From the NCBI RefSeq assembly GCF_900101675.1, contig NZ_FNKG01000002.1:267005-331004 (forward strand): a stretch of 64,000 nt of DNA, read 5' to 3'. The notes below the pieces were generated by a model. That model was not told the DNA's origin, did no database searches, and worked only from the letters and a program-made list of their open reading frames with translations. Below, in pieces: positions 17,952 to 26,906 of this stretch. Each line of letters begins with the position of its first letter. Positions within the stretch are counted from its first letter, which is position 1. This stretch comes from Curtobacterium sp. UNCCL20. GTDB taxonomy: Bacteria > Actinomycetota > Actinomycetes > Actinomycetales > Microbacteriaceae. The position numbers and the translations under genes are program-made.

Positions 17952-19766
17952 TCAGTCGCGGCCCAGGACGCCCCGCACGCGTTCGACCGCCTCGGCCGCC
18001 AACGCCTTGGCCGAGTCCTTCACGACGCCGAGCTCGGCCGGGTCGCCCTGCAGCAGGCTCTTCGCCGTGTTCACCGCGTACTCGCGGGTGATGTGCGGCG
18101 GCAGCGGCGGCACGTTCCGGCTGACGTACGCGTCGATGACGGTGACGCCGGGGTTGTCGAACGCGCGCTGCACCGCTGCCTCGACCTCGTCGTCGCCGCG
18201 CACCGCGATGCCGGTGAAGCCGAGGAGCTCGGCGTACCCGGCGTAGTCCATCGTCTCGACGTCCTGCGAGCCGCGCCACATCGGGTTGCCGTCCTCGGTG
18301 CGCATCTCCCACGAGACCTGCCCGAGGTCGTCGTTGTGCATGATCACGACGACGAGCTGCTGGTTCGGCCACGCGGCCATGTACTTCTTCACCGTGATCA
18401 GCTCGTTCATCCCGAGCATCTGGAACGCGCCGTCACCGATCGTGCACACCGCCGGACGGTCCGGGAACGCGAACTTCGCCGCGACCGCGTAGGGCATCGC
18501 CGCGAGCATTGTGGCGAGCCGGCCGGACATGTCGCCGCGCATCCCGCGGCGCAGGCGGATGTGGTGGCCGTACCAGTCGGCCGTGGTGCCGGCGTCGCAG
18601 GTGACCGTCACGCCCTCCGGCAGGTGCTCGTTCACGGCGCGGATCACCCGGCGCGGGTTCACCCCGTCGTCGTAGCCGACCTCGGCCTGCCGGGCCATCT
18701 CGGCCTCCCACTCCCGCATCTCGCCCGCCAGCCGCTCCTGCCACGACGTGTCGGTCTTCTCCGTGAGCAGGGGGAGCAGCGCGTCGAGCGTCGCACCGAC
18801 GTCGCCCCACAGGTTCACCTCGGTCGGGTACCGGAGGCCGAGCTGCTCCGGCTTGATGTCGACCTGCACGCCGCGGGCCTGACCGGTGGCCGGCAGGTAC
18901 TCGCCGTACGGGTAGTTCGTACCGAGCAGCACGATCGTGTCGCACTCCTTGATCTGGGTCAGGCTCGGACGGGATCCGAGGAGCCCGACCTGCTGCGTGT
19001 GCCACGGCACGTCCGACGGGATGACGTCCTTGCCCCGGAGTGCGGTGATGATGCCCGCGCCGGCCTTCTCGGCCGCGGCGAGCACCTGGTCGGTGGCACC
19101 GCGCGCACCGGCTCCGACGAGGAACGTCACGCGTTCCCCGGCGTTGATGATCTCCGCGGTCTTCGCCAGCGCGTCGGCCGGCGGCGTGATCCGCGTCGAC
19201 GGTGCGACGTCGCTCGACCGGGACACCCAGTGCTCCGCCGCCGGTGCCTCGTAGGCCATGGCCTGCACGTCGTGGGGGAGCACCACCACAGCGGGCTGCT
19301 TCCGGAGCATCGCCGTCCGGAACGCGGTGTCGACGACGACCCCGACGGCGTCCGGCGTGGCCACGGTCTCGACGTAGCAGGCCACGTCGGCGAAGACGCG
19401 CTCGAGGTTGGACTCCTGCTGGGTGAACGTCCCGATCGACGCCAGACCCTGCTGCCCGACGATCGCCACGACGGGCTGGTTGTCCATCTGCGCGTCGTAG
19501 AGCCCGTTCAGCAGGTGGAAGGCGCCCGGGCTCGACGTCGCGACGCAGACGCCGACCTCGCCGGTGAACTTCGCGTGCGCCGTCGCCATCAGCGCGGCGA
19601 TCTCCTCGTGCGTCGGGCGGACGTACTCGAGCGCCCGTTCGCTGCCGTCGGCCTTGCCGAGCGCGCCGTCGAACGCACCGATCCCGTCCCCGGGGTAGCC
19701 GAACACGCGGGAGACGCCCCACGCCTTGATGCGGTCGATGACGAAGTCGCTCACGGTCTTGGTCAT
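17952..19766 (-). CDS. poxB: Thiamine-diphosphate enzyme, PoxB/pyruvate oxidase type
   Basis: 604 aa, typical length. The N-terminal PYR domain holds the catalytic Glu region (RPTHEEIAALMATAHAKFTGEVGVCVATSSPGA). The middle domain spans about 190-330. The C-terminal PP domain holds GDGAFQMLGMNELITVKKY and HNDDLGQVSWEMR, with the ThDP/Mg motif GDG...N. PoxB-type enzymes decarboxylate pyruvate oxidatively to acetate. The gene follows the isomerase by 18 bp, so it is probably cotranscribed with the sugar genes, and another 2-keto acid substrate is possible. Confidence 0.85.
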   Translation of the reverse strand: MTKTVSDFVIDRIKAWGVSRVFGYPGDGIGAFDGALGKADGSERALEYVRPTHEEIAALMATAHAKFTGEVGVCVATSSPGAFHLLNGLYDAQMDNQPVVAIVGQQGLASIGTFTQQESNLERVFADVACYVETVATPDAVGVVVDTAFRTAMLRKQPAVVVLPHDVQAMAYEAPAAEHWVSRSSDVAPSTRITPPADALAKTAEIINAGERVTFLVGAGARGATDQVLAAAEKAGAGIITALRGKDVIPSDVPWHTQQVGLLGSRPSLTQIKECDTIVLLGTNYPYGEYLPATGQARGVQVDIKPEQLGLRYPTEVNLWGDVGATLDALLPLLTEKTDTSWQERLAGEMREWEAEMARQAEVGYDDGVNPRRVIRAVNEHLPEGVTVTCDAGTTADWYGHHIRLRRGMRGDMSGRLATMLAAMPYAVAAKFAFPDRPAVCTIGDGAFQMLGMNELITVKKYMAAWPNQQLVVVIMHNDDLGQVSWEMRTEDGNPMWRGSQDVETMDYAGYAELLGFTGIAVRGDDEVEAAVQRAFDNPGVTVIDAYVSRNVPPLPPHITREYAVNTAKSLLQGDPAELGVVKDSAKALAAEAVERVRGVLGRD

Positions 19767-19784
19767 GCGACCAGCGTGCTCGGG

Positions 19785-20711
19785 TCAGCCTCCCTGGGCG
19801 ATCAGGGGACGCAGGGTGCGGTGCGCGATCCGGAGGCCCTCGAGGACCTTCTCGTCGGTGCCGCCCCAGAGCGGGTCCTCGTGCTCGACGCTCAGCGTGC
19901 CGTCGAAGCCCGCCTCGTAGAGCCGGTCGACGACGTGCGGCCAGTCCACGACCCCGCGGCCGGGGACGCGGAAGCGCCACCAGCCCATCTCCCACGGGTT
20001 CTCGCCCTTGTCGACCTTGCCGAAGAAGCCGAACTCGTTGCGCTTGTCCGGGAAGAGCTCGAGGTCCTTCGCCTGGGCGTGCACGATGTGCTCGGCGAAG
20101 GGCAGGATCGTCTCGACGGGGTCGATGCCGATCCACGTCAGGTGCGACGGGTCCCAGTTCAGGCCGAAGCCGAGACCGGTCACCCAGCCCCAGAGTTCGG
20201 GGGAGTAGGCGATGTTCCCCGGGTAGCCGTCCGGGTGCCAGCCCTCCATGACGCAGTTCTCGATGATGAGCTTCACCCCGCGCTCGCCGGCGTAGTCGAC
20301 GAGTTCCGGCAGGACCCGGTCGCCTTCTGCCATGTTCTCCCGCACGGACTTGCTGTTGTCGCGGCCGACGAAGGTGCCGACGTAGGGGACACCGAGCGTC
20401 TGGGCGGCGTCGATCGCGTGGAACAGGTGGGTCTTGACCTCGGCGCGGCGGTCGAGGTCCTGGTGGAGGTTGTTCTCGTAGTAGGCGAGCGCGGAGATCT
20501 CGAGGCCGGTGCGGTCGAGGAGCGCACGGGTGGCGTCGGCGTCCGACTCGGTGAACGTGGCGACGGGCAGGTGCGCCGCCTCGAAGTCGCGACCGCCGGT
20601 GCCGGGCCAGACGGCGACCTCGAGTCGCTCGTAGCCCTGCTCGGCGGCGAACCCGGCGATGCGGTCGAGCGACCACCCGGGCAGGCAGGCGGTGAGCATC
20701 CCGAGCTTCAT
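19785..20711 (-). CDS. Sugar phosphate isomerase/epimerase (TIM barrel)
   Basis: 308 aa. AP-endonuclease-2-like barrel. Metal-site residues are visible in AYYENNLH, IIENCVMEGWHPDG, NWDPSHLTWIGIDP, HAQAKDLE and LSVEHEDPLWGG. It overlaps the upstream dehydrogenase by ATGA, the reverse gene order of the 1775-3987 pair, and precedes poxB by 18 bp. Probable job: isomerisation of the keto product of the dehydrogenase. The substrate is not identifiable. Confidence 0.9.
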   Translation of the reverse strand: MKLGMLTACLPGWSLDRIAGFAAEQGYERLEVAVWPGTGGRDFEAAHLPVATFTESDADATRALLDRTGLEISALAYYENNLHQDLDRRAEVKTHLFHAIDAAQTLGVPYVGTFVGRDNSKSVRENMAEGDRVLPELVDYAGERGVKLIIENCVMEGWHPDGYPGNIAYSPELWGWVTGLGFGLNWDPSHLTWIGIDPVETILPFAEHIVHAQAKDLELFPDKRNEFGFFGKVDKGENPWEMGWWRFRVPGRGVVDWPHVVDRLYEAGFDGTLSVEHEDPLWGGTDEKVLEGLRIAHRTLRPLIAQGG

Positions 20712-21877
20712 CGGATCTCCCTCCACGTCCCGTCGGCGGCGCTGCCGATCACGGCGTCGATGATGTGCGCCGCGCGGGCCCCGTCCGCGAAGGTGGGGAG
20801 TCCCTCGGGCCACGCCGACCGGTCACCCTCGGCGCGGACGGCGGCGTACGTGTCGGCGACGAAGGCCGCGAACGCGTCGAGGTAGCCCTGCGGGTGCCCG
20901 GCCGGCACGACGGCGAGCCGGCGCTGGTCGGGGACGCCGAGGGCGGGGTCGCGGACGACGATCTGGGCGCCGCGCTCGTTGCCGAACCACGCCGACTCCG
21001 GCTGCTCCTGGTCGAAGGCCGCCGACCCCAGGGAACCGTCGACCTCGAACCACAGCCGGTTCTTGCGGCCCGCGGCGACCTGCGAGATGACGACGTTGCC
21101 GATCCGACCGGTGCCGGTGCGGAAGGTGGCGACGGCGGTGTCCTCGGTGGTGACCTCGGCACGCTGCGATGAATCGGCGACCGGGTCGGGGTCCGGCGAG
21201 CCGGAGAACGACGGGCCCGAGGCTGCCGGGCGGGTCGGGTAGACGATGTCGGTCACGGCGGAGACCGAGGCGAACGGGTCGCCGGTGACGAACTCGACGA
21301 GGTCGCACCAGTGCGAGCCGATGTCCGCGAAGGCGCGGGACAGCCCGCCCGACCCGGCGTCGACCCGCCACGACGAGGCGTCCTCGTCGAGCATCCAGTC
21401 CTGCAGGTAGTGCCCGTGCACGGCGAGCACCCGGCCGAGGTCGCCGTCCGCGATGCGGTCGCGGATCTCGCGGATGATCGGGTGGTACCGGTACACGAAC
21501 GGCACCGTCGCGACGACCCCGGCCTGCTCGGCCGCCTCGACGAGCTCCGACGCCTGGGCGGCGCCGATCGCCAGGGGCTTCTCGCACACGACGTTGATGC
21601 CGGCGCGGATCACGGCGAGCGCCTGCGGGTGGTGCTGGTCGTTCGGGGTGCAGATGTGCACGACGTCGGGGGCGTCCGCGATCACCTCGTCGAGCGAGGC
21701 GTACCCGCGCGGCAGGCCGAGCTGCGCGGCGACCTGCTCCGATCGCGTCCGGTTCCGGCCGAGCACGCCGAGGACCTCGGCGCCCGCCGCGCGCGCGGCC
21801 CGCGCGTGGACTCCGGCGATCATGCCGGTCCCGACCACGGCGACGCGGAGGCGTCGCCCTTCGTACCCACTGCTCAT
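20708..21877 (-). CDS. Gfo/Idh/MocA-family oxidoreductase
   Basis: 389 aa from ATG with GAGGGAG upstream. Rossmann motif VGTGMIAGVHARAA (residues about 14-27), NAD-binding CTPNDQHHP, signature CEKPLAIG near residue 100, and C-terminal domain with DIGSHWCDLVEF. A Ser/Pro/Asp-rich insertion (residues about 220-240) precedes the last sheet strands. First gene of a coupled dehydrogenase-isomerase-PoxB operon. No regulator adjoins it; the divergent neighbour at 21960 is a glucose-6-phosphate dehydrogenase-like gene. Confidence 0.92.
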   Translation of the reverse strand: MSSGYEGRRLRVAVVGTGMIAGVHARAARAAGAEVLGVLGRNRTRSEQVAAQLGLPRGYASLDEVIADAPDVVHICTPNDQHHPQALAVIRAGINVVCEKPLAIGAAQASELVEAAEQAGVVATVPFVYRYHPIIREIRDRIADGDLGRVLAVHGHYLQDWMLDEDASSWRVDAGSGGLSRAFADIGSHWCDLVEFVTGDPFASVSAVTDIVYPTRPAASGPSFSGSPDPDPVADSSQRAEVTTEDTAVATFRTGTGRIGNVVISQVAAGRKNRLWFEVDGSLGSAAFDQEQPESAWFGNERGAQIVVRDPALGVPDQRRLAVVPAGHPQGYLDAFAAFVADTYAAVRAEGDRSAWPEGLPTFADGARAAHIIDAVIGSAADGTWREIR

Positions 21878-21946
21878 GGTGCTCCCTCGCGCCGGACTGA
21901 GTCCCACCGTATCGGCGTCTCCCGGCCACGTGCCGGAACGCATGAG

Positions 21947-21952
21947 TACGTT
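21947..21952 (+). promoter_or_regulatory. -10 box (TACGTT) of the leaderless G6PDH-like gene
   Basis: TACGTT lies 7 nt before ATG 21960, the usual spacing for actinobacterial leaderless transcripts. It favours 21960 over the in-frame ATG at 21942. Confidence 0.5.
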
Positions 21953-21959
21953 CTGGGGC

Positions 21960-23378
21960 ATGTCGAGCCTCCAGACCTCCCTGCTCATCCTCGGTGCCAG
22001 TGGCGACCTGTCGAAGCGCCTGCTCCTGCCCGGCCTCGCGACGCTGCTGGAGGTGAAGGAGGACTGGGACGTCCAGCTCGTCGGAGCCGGCGTGGAGGAC
22101 ATCTCGGACGCCGACTGGAAGCAGCAGGTGCGTGCGTCCTTCGAGAACGCGCAGGCGTCGAAGAACGAGGACGAGGGTGCCGAGGCGGAGGCGACGCTCT
22201 CCGCCCGACTGCAGGCCGTCGTCGACGCTTCCACCTACCGGAAGGCCGACGTCACCGCCGCCGACGACCTGCGGGCGCTCCTCGCCGCGTGCGAGCACGA
22301 CCCCGCGGTCTACTTCGCGCTGCCGCCCGCCGTGACCGAGAAGAGCTGCGAGGTGCTCAAGGGCCTCGACCTGCCCGCCGGCACGCGGCTCGCGCTCGAG
22401 AAGCCGTTCGGCACCGACGCCGAGAGCGCCGAGCACCTCAACGACCTGCTGCACTCGTTCCTGCCCGAGGAGCGCATCCACCGCGTCGACCACTTCCTCG
22501 GCCGGTCGACCGTCCTGAACCTCCTCGGGCTGCGGTTCGCGAACCGCATCATCGAGCCCCTGCTGTCGTCGCAGCACGTCGAGCGCGTCGACATCGTGTA
22601 CGACGAGACCCTCGGGCTCGAGGGGCGTGCGCGGTACTACGACAAGGCCGGCGCGCTCGTCGACATGATCCAGAGCCACCTGCTGCAGGTGCTCGCCGTG
22701 GTCGCGATGGAGGCGCCGGCCAGCATCGACGCCGACGACCTCCGCACCCAGAAGGAGCTCGTGCTCCGGGCCGTCCGACCGTGGGGCGGCGACGTCGTCA
22801 GTGCCGGCAAGCGCGCGCGGTACACCGCCGGGAAGGTCGGCGACCGCCAGCTGCCCTCGTACGTCGACGAGGACGGCGTGGACCCGTCGCTCGGCACCGA
22901 GACCCTCGCCCAGCTCAAGCTCGAGGTCGCCAACTGGCGGTGGGCGGGCGTGCCGTTCACCCTGCGGTCGGGCAAGGCACTCGGCAAGCAGCGCCGCGAG
23001 ATCCTCATCACGTTCAAGGACTCGCCGCACGTGCCCGTCGGCCTGACCGGGGCCGAGCGGCCCGACCGGCTGTGCATCTGGATCGCCCCCGACGAGATGC
23101 AGCTCGAGCTCAACGTGAACGGCCCCGGCGACCCGTACACGATCGACCACACGGCGCTGGAGGTGTCGTTCAACCCCGGCCGGCTGAGCGCCTACGGCGA
23201 GGTCCTCGCCGGCGTCCTCGAGGGGGACGCCACCCTCTCGGTCCGCGGCGACAGCGCCGTGCAGGGCTGGAAGGTCGTCGAACCCTTCCTGGACGCCTGG
23301 CGCAGCGGGAAGACGCCGCTCGACGACTACGCCGCGGGCTCCGAGGGTCCCGATGCCTGGGACAACATCGACGCGTAA
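21960..23378 (+). CDS. zwf: Glucose-6-phosphate dehydrogenase family protein
   Basis: 472 aa, somewhat shorter than classical Zwf (about 500). The NADP site is LLILGASGDLSKRLLLPGL at the N-terminus, EKPFGTDAESAEHL lies near residue 145, and the active-site motif RVDHFLGRSTVLNLL replaces the usual RIDHYLGKE but keeps the catalytic Asp-His. The C-terminal domain includes GKALGKQRREI. It would oxidise glucose 6-phosphate or a close sugar phosphate. The deviating motif suggests a paralogue rather than the main pentose-phosphate enzyme. Confidence 0.85.
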   Translation: MSSLQTSLLILGASGDLSKRLLLPGLATLLEVKEDWDVQLVGAGVEDISDADWKQQVRASFENAQASKNEDEGAEAEATLSARLQAVVDASTYRKADVTAADDLRALLAACEHDPAVYFALPPAVTEKSCEVLKGLDLPAGTRLALEKPFGTDAESAEHLNDLLHSFLPEERIHRVDHFLGRSTVLNLLGLRFANRIIEPLLSSQHVERVDIVYDETLGLEGRARYYDKAGALVDMIQSHLLQVLAVVAMEAPASIDADDLRTQKELVLRAVRPWGGDVVSAGKRARYTAGKVGDRQLPSYVDEDGVDPSLGTETLAQLKLEVANWRWAGVPFTLRSGKALGKQRREILITFKDSPHVPVGLTGAERPDRLCIWIAPDEMQLELNVNGPGDPYTIDHTALEVSFNPGRLSAYGEVLAGVLEGDATLSVRGDSAVQGWKVVEPFLDAWRSGKTPLDDYAAGSEGPDAWDNIDA

Positions 23379-23381
23379 CGT
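23376..23381 (+). promoter_or_regulatory. -10-like box (TAACGT) before the dienelactone hydrolase gene
   Basis: TAACGT lies 8 nt before the GTG at 23390 and contains the TAA stop of the upstream gene. Weak evidence for an internal, near-leaderless promoter. Confidence 0.3.
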
Positions 23382-23389
23382 CTGGTGAC

Positions 23390-24175
23390 GTGACCACGAT
23401 CGACGACGTCCTCAACACCGTTCCCGAACCCGCCGGAGCCGACATCCGTGTCGAGTCCGTCCGCTACGACCACGAGGGCACCGCGCTCGACGGGGTCCTC
23501 GCCAAGGACGCCGCGATCGCCGGCCGCCGCCCCGCCGTGCTCGTCGTGCACGACTGGCACGGGGTGAACGAGCACGTCGAGGCGAGGGTGACGATGCTCG
23601 CCCGCCTCGGGTACGTCGCGTTCGGTGCCGACGTCTACGGCGCCGGCGTGCGGCCCGGCGACGACACCGCCGGCCAGGTCGCCGGGTCGTTCTACCAGGA
23701 CCTCCCGCTCCTCCGCGCCCGCGCCACCGCCGGCCTCGACCGGCTGCGAGAGGACCCCGACGTGGACCCCTCCCGCATCGTCGTGATGGGCTACTGCTTC
23801 GGCGGCTCGACGGCCCTCGAGCTCGCCCGCACCGGAGCCGACCTCGTCGGTGCCGTCTCCTTCCACGGCGGCCTCATCACGCACGACCCTTCCGACGCGT
23901 CCGCGATCCGCGCGAAGCTCCTCGTCCTGACCGGCGCCGCCGACCCGGTCGTGCCGGACGCGAAGGTCGCCGAGTGGCAGGACGAGATGCGCGCCGCGCC
24001 GGAGGTCGACTGGCAGGTCGTGACCTACGCCGGAGCCATGCACGCCTTCGCCGTCCCGGGCACCGACTCCCCGGACCACGGTGCGCAGTACCAGGAGCGT
24101 GCTGACCGTCGGTCGTGGCAGGCGCTCGAGGTGTTCCTCGCCGAGGTCTTCGACGAGGAACTCGCCGCGCACTGA
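23390..24175 (+). CDS. Dienelactone hydrolase family protein
   Basis: 261 aa. Alpha/beta hydrolase with the DLH-type cysteine nucleophile in VVMGYCFGGSTALEL (about residue 130), the acid in LVLTGAADPVVP and the His in YAGAMHAFAVPG. The oxyanion region is VVHDWHGVNEHV. The substrate is unknown; family members cleave lactones and esters. It starts 12 bp after zwf on the same strand and so may be cotranscribed with it. The GTG start has little ribosome-binding sequence. After the stop, three short gcgcgc(a/g)c-type units repeat (about 24175-24215). Confidence 0.85.
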   Translation: MTTIDDVLNTVPEPAGADIRVESVRYDHEGTALDGVLAKDAAIAGRRPAVLVVHDWHGVNEHVEARVTMLARLGYVAFGADVYGAGVRPGDDTAGQVAGSFYQDLPLLRARATAGLDRLREDPDVDPSRIVVMGYCFGGSTALELARTGADLVGAVSFHGGLITHDPSDASAIRAKLLVLTGAADPVVPDAKVAEWQDEMRAAPEVDWQVVTYAGAMHAFAVPGTDSPDHGAQYQERADRRSWQALEVFLAEVFDEELAAH

Positions 24176-24249
24176 AGCGCGCACCGAAGCGCGCGCCGAA
24201 GCGCGCACTGACCCGCGACACGCCGAGCGGCCGCGCGGAGACCCCTCGA

Positions 24250-24279
24250 TTGGCGCCGGGGCTGCACCTGTTGTAGAGT
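24250..24279 (+). promoter_or_regulatory. Promoter of the tRNA-Arg gene
   Basis: TTGGCG (24250-24255) and TAGAGT (24274-24279) with an 18-bp spacer, 24 bp upstream of the tRNA. Confidence 0.6.
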
Positions 24280-24302
24280 CTTCCACGGCCGCAAGGCAAC
24301 CT

Positions 24303-24378
24303 GCGCTCGTAGCTCAATGGATAGAGCATCTGACTACGGATCAGAAGGTTGGGGGTTCGAGTCCCTTCGAGCGCACCA
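24303..24378 (+). tRNA. tRNA-Arg (anticodon ACG), CCA encoded
   Basis: The acceptor stem gcgctcg pairs with cgagcgc. The D-arm contains agctcaatggatagagc, the anticodon stem-loop is ctgactacggatcag with ACG at 24336-24338, and the T-arm is gggttcgagtccc. Discriminator A is followed by genomic CCA (24376-24378). All cloverleaf elements are intact. Confidence 0.97.
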
Positions 24379-24409
24379 GTACCGCCAGTCGGTACGACAC
24401 CGAACAGTC

Positions 24410-24440
24410 GAAAGCCCCGTCGCATCGCGACGGGGCTTTC
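24410..24440 (+). terminator. Rho-independent terminator of the tRNA
   Basis: Perfect 14-bp stem (gaaagccccgtcgc with its complement) and 3-nt loop atc, followed by a short T-rich tail. Confidence 0.9.
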
Positions 24441-24455
24441 GTCGTTCCTGCACGC

Positions 24456-24505
24456 CGACGGCCTGGAGGCACGTGGCGACGCCGCCACGCGCCTCCAGGC
24501 CGTCG
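24456..24505. terminator. Hairpin, GGAGGCGCGG family, member 3
   Basis: Arms cgacggcctggaggc and gcctccaggccgtcg, with further internal pairing (gtggcg/cgccac). It sits between the convergent tRNA and acyltransferase genes. Confidence 0.75.
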
Positions 24506-24540
24506 ACCGGTCGCGTCCTCGGCCCTGACCCGGCGCGAGC

Positions 24541-24588
24541 GCGCAGAGCGCAGAGCGCGCAGAGCGCGCAGAGCGCGCAGAGCGCGCC
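24541..24588. repeat. Short tandem repeat of 9-bp gcagagcgc units
   Basis: One 7-mer and four 9-mers of gcagagc(gc) in a row, 35 bp beyond the acyltransferase stop. The remaining intergenic sequence here shows nothing else. Confidence 0.85.
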
Positions 24589-24622
24589 GTACCGCAGTGC
24601 CCGTCGCGACACAGCCGTCGGG

Positions 24623-26752
24623 TCAGCGCGCGAACGACGCCAGCTGCGCCTTCATGTCCCGCTCCAGGTACGGCTCGAGCGACATCGCCCACGTGCCGGT
24701 GATGTGGCTGGTGTCCCGGTAGACGAGCACGCCGCCGATCACCGCGGGGCACGTCGTGTCCGTGCAGTAGTACTTCGACAGGTCGATGAGCCCCGCCGTG
24801 CCGCCGTCCGCTCTGAAGGCCTTGACCGCCTCGGCGGACGAGTCGGTCTGCCCGAGCGCCTCGGACCGCGGCTGGTCGCAGGTGCCGTCGGTCGGGTGGG
24901 CCATCGCGCTCACGCAGGTGATGACGTCGCGGCGGGGAACCGGGTTGTCGCGGATCGCGATGACCGGCAGCTGGTCGCCGGCGGCCTGCTCCCACGCGTC
25001 CTTCAGCCCGGCGAGCGTCGCGGCGTCCCGCTGGGCACCCTCGGGGGCGGAGACGGGCATCTGGGTGGTGGAGTGCACGACGACGAGGGCGTCGGCGTCG
25101 CGGTGCTGCCGCACGTAGCGGATCGCCTGCTGCTTCCACTTGGTGCAGCTGCGGAGCGTTGAGTCGCTCAGGGAGTCCTGCTTCGCAGTGGTGAGGTAGC
25201 AGCCGCCGATGCCGGCGAGGTCGATCCGCCAGCCGTTGTCCGTCGCGATCTTCTCGTACGCGCCGAGGAGGGAGTTGCTGTGCGAGTCCCCGATGACGAG
25301 CAGGTGCTTCGAGAACCCGGTCGCCTTGCCGAGCACACACGGGTCGAACCGGCCGGTCCAGCACTTCTTGAAGTTCGGGTCGGTCTCGTCGGGCTTCGGG
25401 TTCGGGTCGTCCTCCTTCGCCGCGGCGGGTGCCGGGACGAGGACGTCGGCGAGCCGCGGGTCGACGCAGGGCTTCGGCGCGCTGATCTCGGCGGCGGCGC
25501 CGAAGCACGGGACGTGTCCGGCGGTGAGCTCCTTCGCGTACGTGGCGGCCTGGACCTGCTGCACGTGCACGGAGACGAGCGTCGAGGCGCCGAGGGCGAC
25601 CACGGCGAGGGTGCAGACGACGCCGACGACGGCGACGCGGCCGGGGCGGAGCCGCCGGACGACGCCGGAGAACCGGAGCGGTTCCTCGAACCACTTCGTG
25701 GTGACGGCGGCGAGCGCGAGTGATGCCACGAGCACCGCGAGCTTGCTCTTCCAGCCGAGCGGGTGCCCGAGGACCATCGGCACGATCACGACGAGCGGCC
25801 AGTGCCAGAGGTAGAGCGAGTACGAGATGCGACCGACGAAGGCGATCGGCGGGATCGCGCCGAGGCTCTCGAAGACGGTCCGCGAGCCGAACAGCACCAT
25901 CAGCGTCGCGCCGACGACGGGGAGGGCAGCGGCGATGCCCGGGAAGGGCGTCGCCGGGGTGATCACGACGAGCGAGGCGATGAGCGCGACCGCGCCGACC
26001 GCCGCACCGGTGCCCCGCACCGCGAGGGCGACCGTGGTTCGGGCGACGGGGAGCCGGACGGTCGCGGCGAGGCCGCCGAGGGCGAACTCCCATGCGCGGG
26101 TCGCCGTCGAGAAGTACGCGACGCCGGGGTTCGTGTTCGTCTGCACGACACACCAGACGAGCGACAGGGCGACGACCGTGCCGAGCAGGATGCGGGCGGT
26201 GGTCAGCGGGGAGACCCGGTTGCGGACGGCGAGGGTCAGGAGGAGGAGCAGGAGCGGCAGCGCGATGTAGAACTGCTCCTCGACCGACAACGACCAGAAG
26301 TGCTGGAACGGCGAGGCAGCGTTGTCGGCGTCGAGGTAGTCGACCGAACTCGCCGCGAGTTCCCAGTTCTGCGCGTAGACGGTCGAGGCGATGAGCTCGC
26401 GGCCGTACTGCTCCCACAGCGCGCTCGGGACGACAGTCAGGACGGCGATGCCGGTGGCGATGATCGTCAGGAACGCCCCGGGTAGGAGACGCTTGGCACG
26501 ACGGGACCAGAACTGGCCGAGTCGGATGCGGCCGGTGGCGATCTGTTCGCGGAGCAGGTGCCCGGTGATGAGGTAGCCGGAGATGACGAAGAACACGTCG
26601 ACGCCGACGAACCCGCCGTGGAGGCGGGCCGGCCAGAGGTGGTAGACCACCACGGCGAGGACCGCGAACGCACGGAGCCCCTGGATGTCCCAACGAGTGG
26701 TGTCCCGCGCGCGGTGCGCGGGCCCCGGACTCCCACCTGTCGCTGTGCTCAC
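24623..26752 (-). CDS. Acyltransferase-3/SGNH fusion protein (OafA/OatA-like)
   Basis: 709 aa from GTG 26752. Residues about 15-380 are the acyltransferase-3 domain with some ten helices (RWDIQGLRAFAVLAVVVYHLWP, DVFFVISGYLITGHLL, FWSRRAKRLLPG). Residues about 430-709 form an outward-facing SGNH domain with LVIGDSHSNSLLGAYE (Ser nucleophile), VVVHSTTQMP and RDTSHITGTWAM (Asp-His pair). Such fusions O-acetylate wall polysaccharides or peptidoglycan. An upstream GTG at 26791 would add 13 residues, but the -10 at 26760 favours 26752. Confidence 0.9.
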   Translation of the reverse strand: MSTATGGSPGPAHRARDTTRWDIQGLRAFAVLAVVVYHLWPARLHGGFVGVDVFFVISGYLITGHLLREQIATGRIRLGQFWSRRAKRLLPGAFLTIIATGIAVLTVVPSALWEQYGRELIASTVYAQNWELAASSVDYLDADNAASPFQHFWSLSVEEQFYIALPLLLLLLTLAVRNRVSPLTTARILLGTVVALSLVWCVVQTNTNPGVAYFSTATRAWEFALGGLAATVRLPVARTTVALAVRGTGAAVGAVALIASLVVITPATPFPGIAAALPVVGATLMVLFGSRTVFESLGAIPPIAFVGRISYSLYLWHWPLVVIVPMVLGHPLGWKSKLAVLVASLALAAVTTKWFEEPLRFSGVVRRLRPGRVAVVGVVCTLAVVALGASTLVSVHVQQVQAATYAKELTAGHVPCFGAAAEISAPKPCVDPRLADVLVPAPAAAKEDDPNPKPDETDPNFKKCWTGRFDPCVLGKATGFSKHLLVIGDSHSNSLLGAYEKIATDNGWRIDLAGIGGCYLTTAKQDSLSDSTLRSCTKWKQQAIRYVRQHRDADALVVVHSTTQMPVSAPEGAQRDAATLAGLKDAWEQAAGDQLPVIAIRDNPVPRRDVITCVSAMAHPTDGTCDQPRSEALGQTDSSAEAVKAFRADGGTAGLIDLSKYYCTDTTCPAVIGGVLVYRDTSHITGTWAMSLEPYLERDMKAQLASFAR

Positions 26753-26759
26753 TGGCGGG

Positions 26760-26765
26760 AGTCTA
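26760..26765 (-). promoter_or_regulatory. -10 box (TAGACT) of the leaderless acyltransferase gene
   Basis: TAGACT on the minus strand lies 7 nt before GTG 26752. There is no ribosome-binding sequence, consistent with leaderless initiation. Confidence 0.5.
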
Positions 26766-26849
26766 CGAGATCTCGGAGAACGGGCCAGCACATTGCTCGG
26801 GGAAGTCTCAGCGCGGTGCGGGTGGTCGCGGCGGCTGCGGAACGACGGA

Positions 26850-26885
26850 CGGGAGGCGCGGTGCCAGCTGGCACCGCGCCTCCCG
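26850..26885. terminator. Hairpin, GGAGGCGCGG family, member 4
   Basis: Perfect 36-bp palindrome (16-bp arms, loop agct) lying 21 bp after the stop of the old yellow enzyme gene on the minus strand. The centre gcggtgccagctggcaccgc is shared with members 7 and 8. Confidence 0.75.
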
Positions 26886-26906
26886 GATTCGTCGTGGTCC
26901 CGTCGA

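Noticed and set aside
16173-20885. 1570-codon open frame on the plus strand
   Set aside because: It is antisense to the nucleotidase, poxB, isomerase and part of the dehydrogenase gene, with Arg/Gly/Val/Asp-rich composition and no domain. It is a shadow of high GC3 coding on the other strand.
24303-24378. tRNA-Arg as an integration site for a mobile element
   Set aside because: No integrase and no repeated 3' tRNA fragment is visible downstream.
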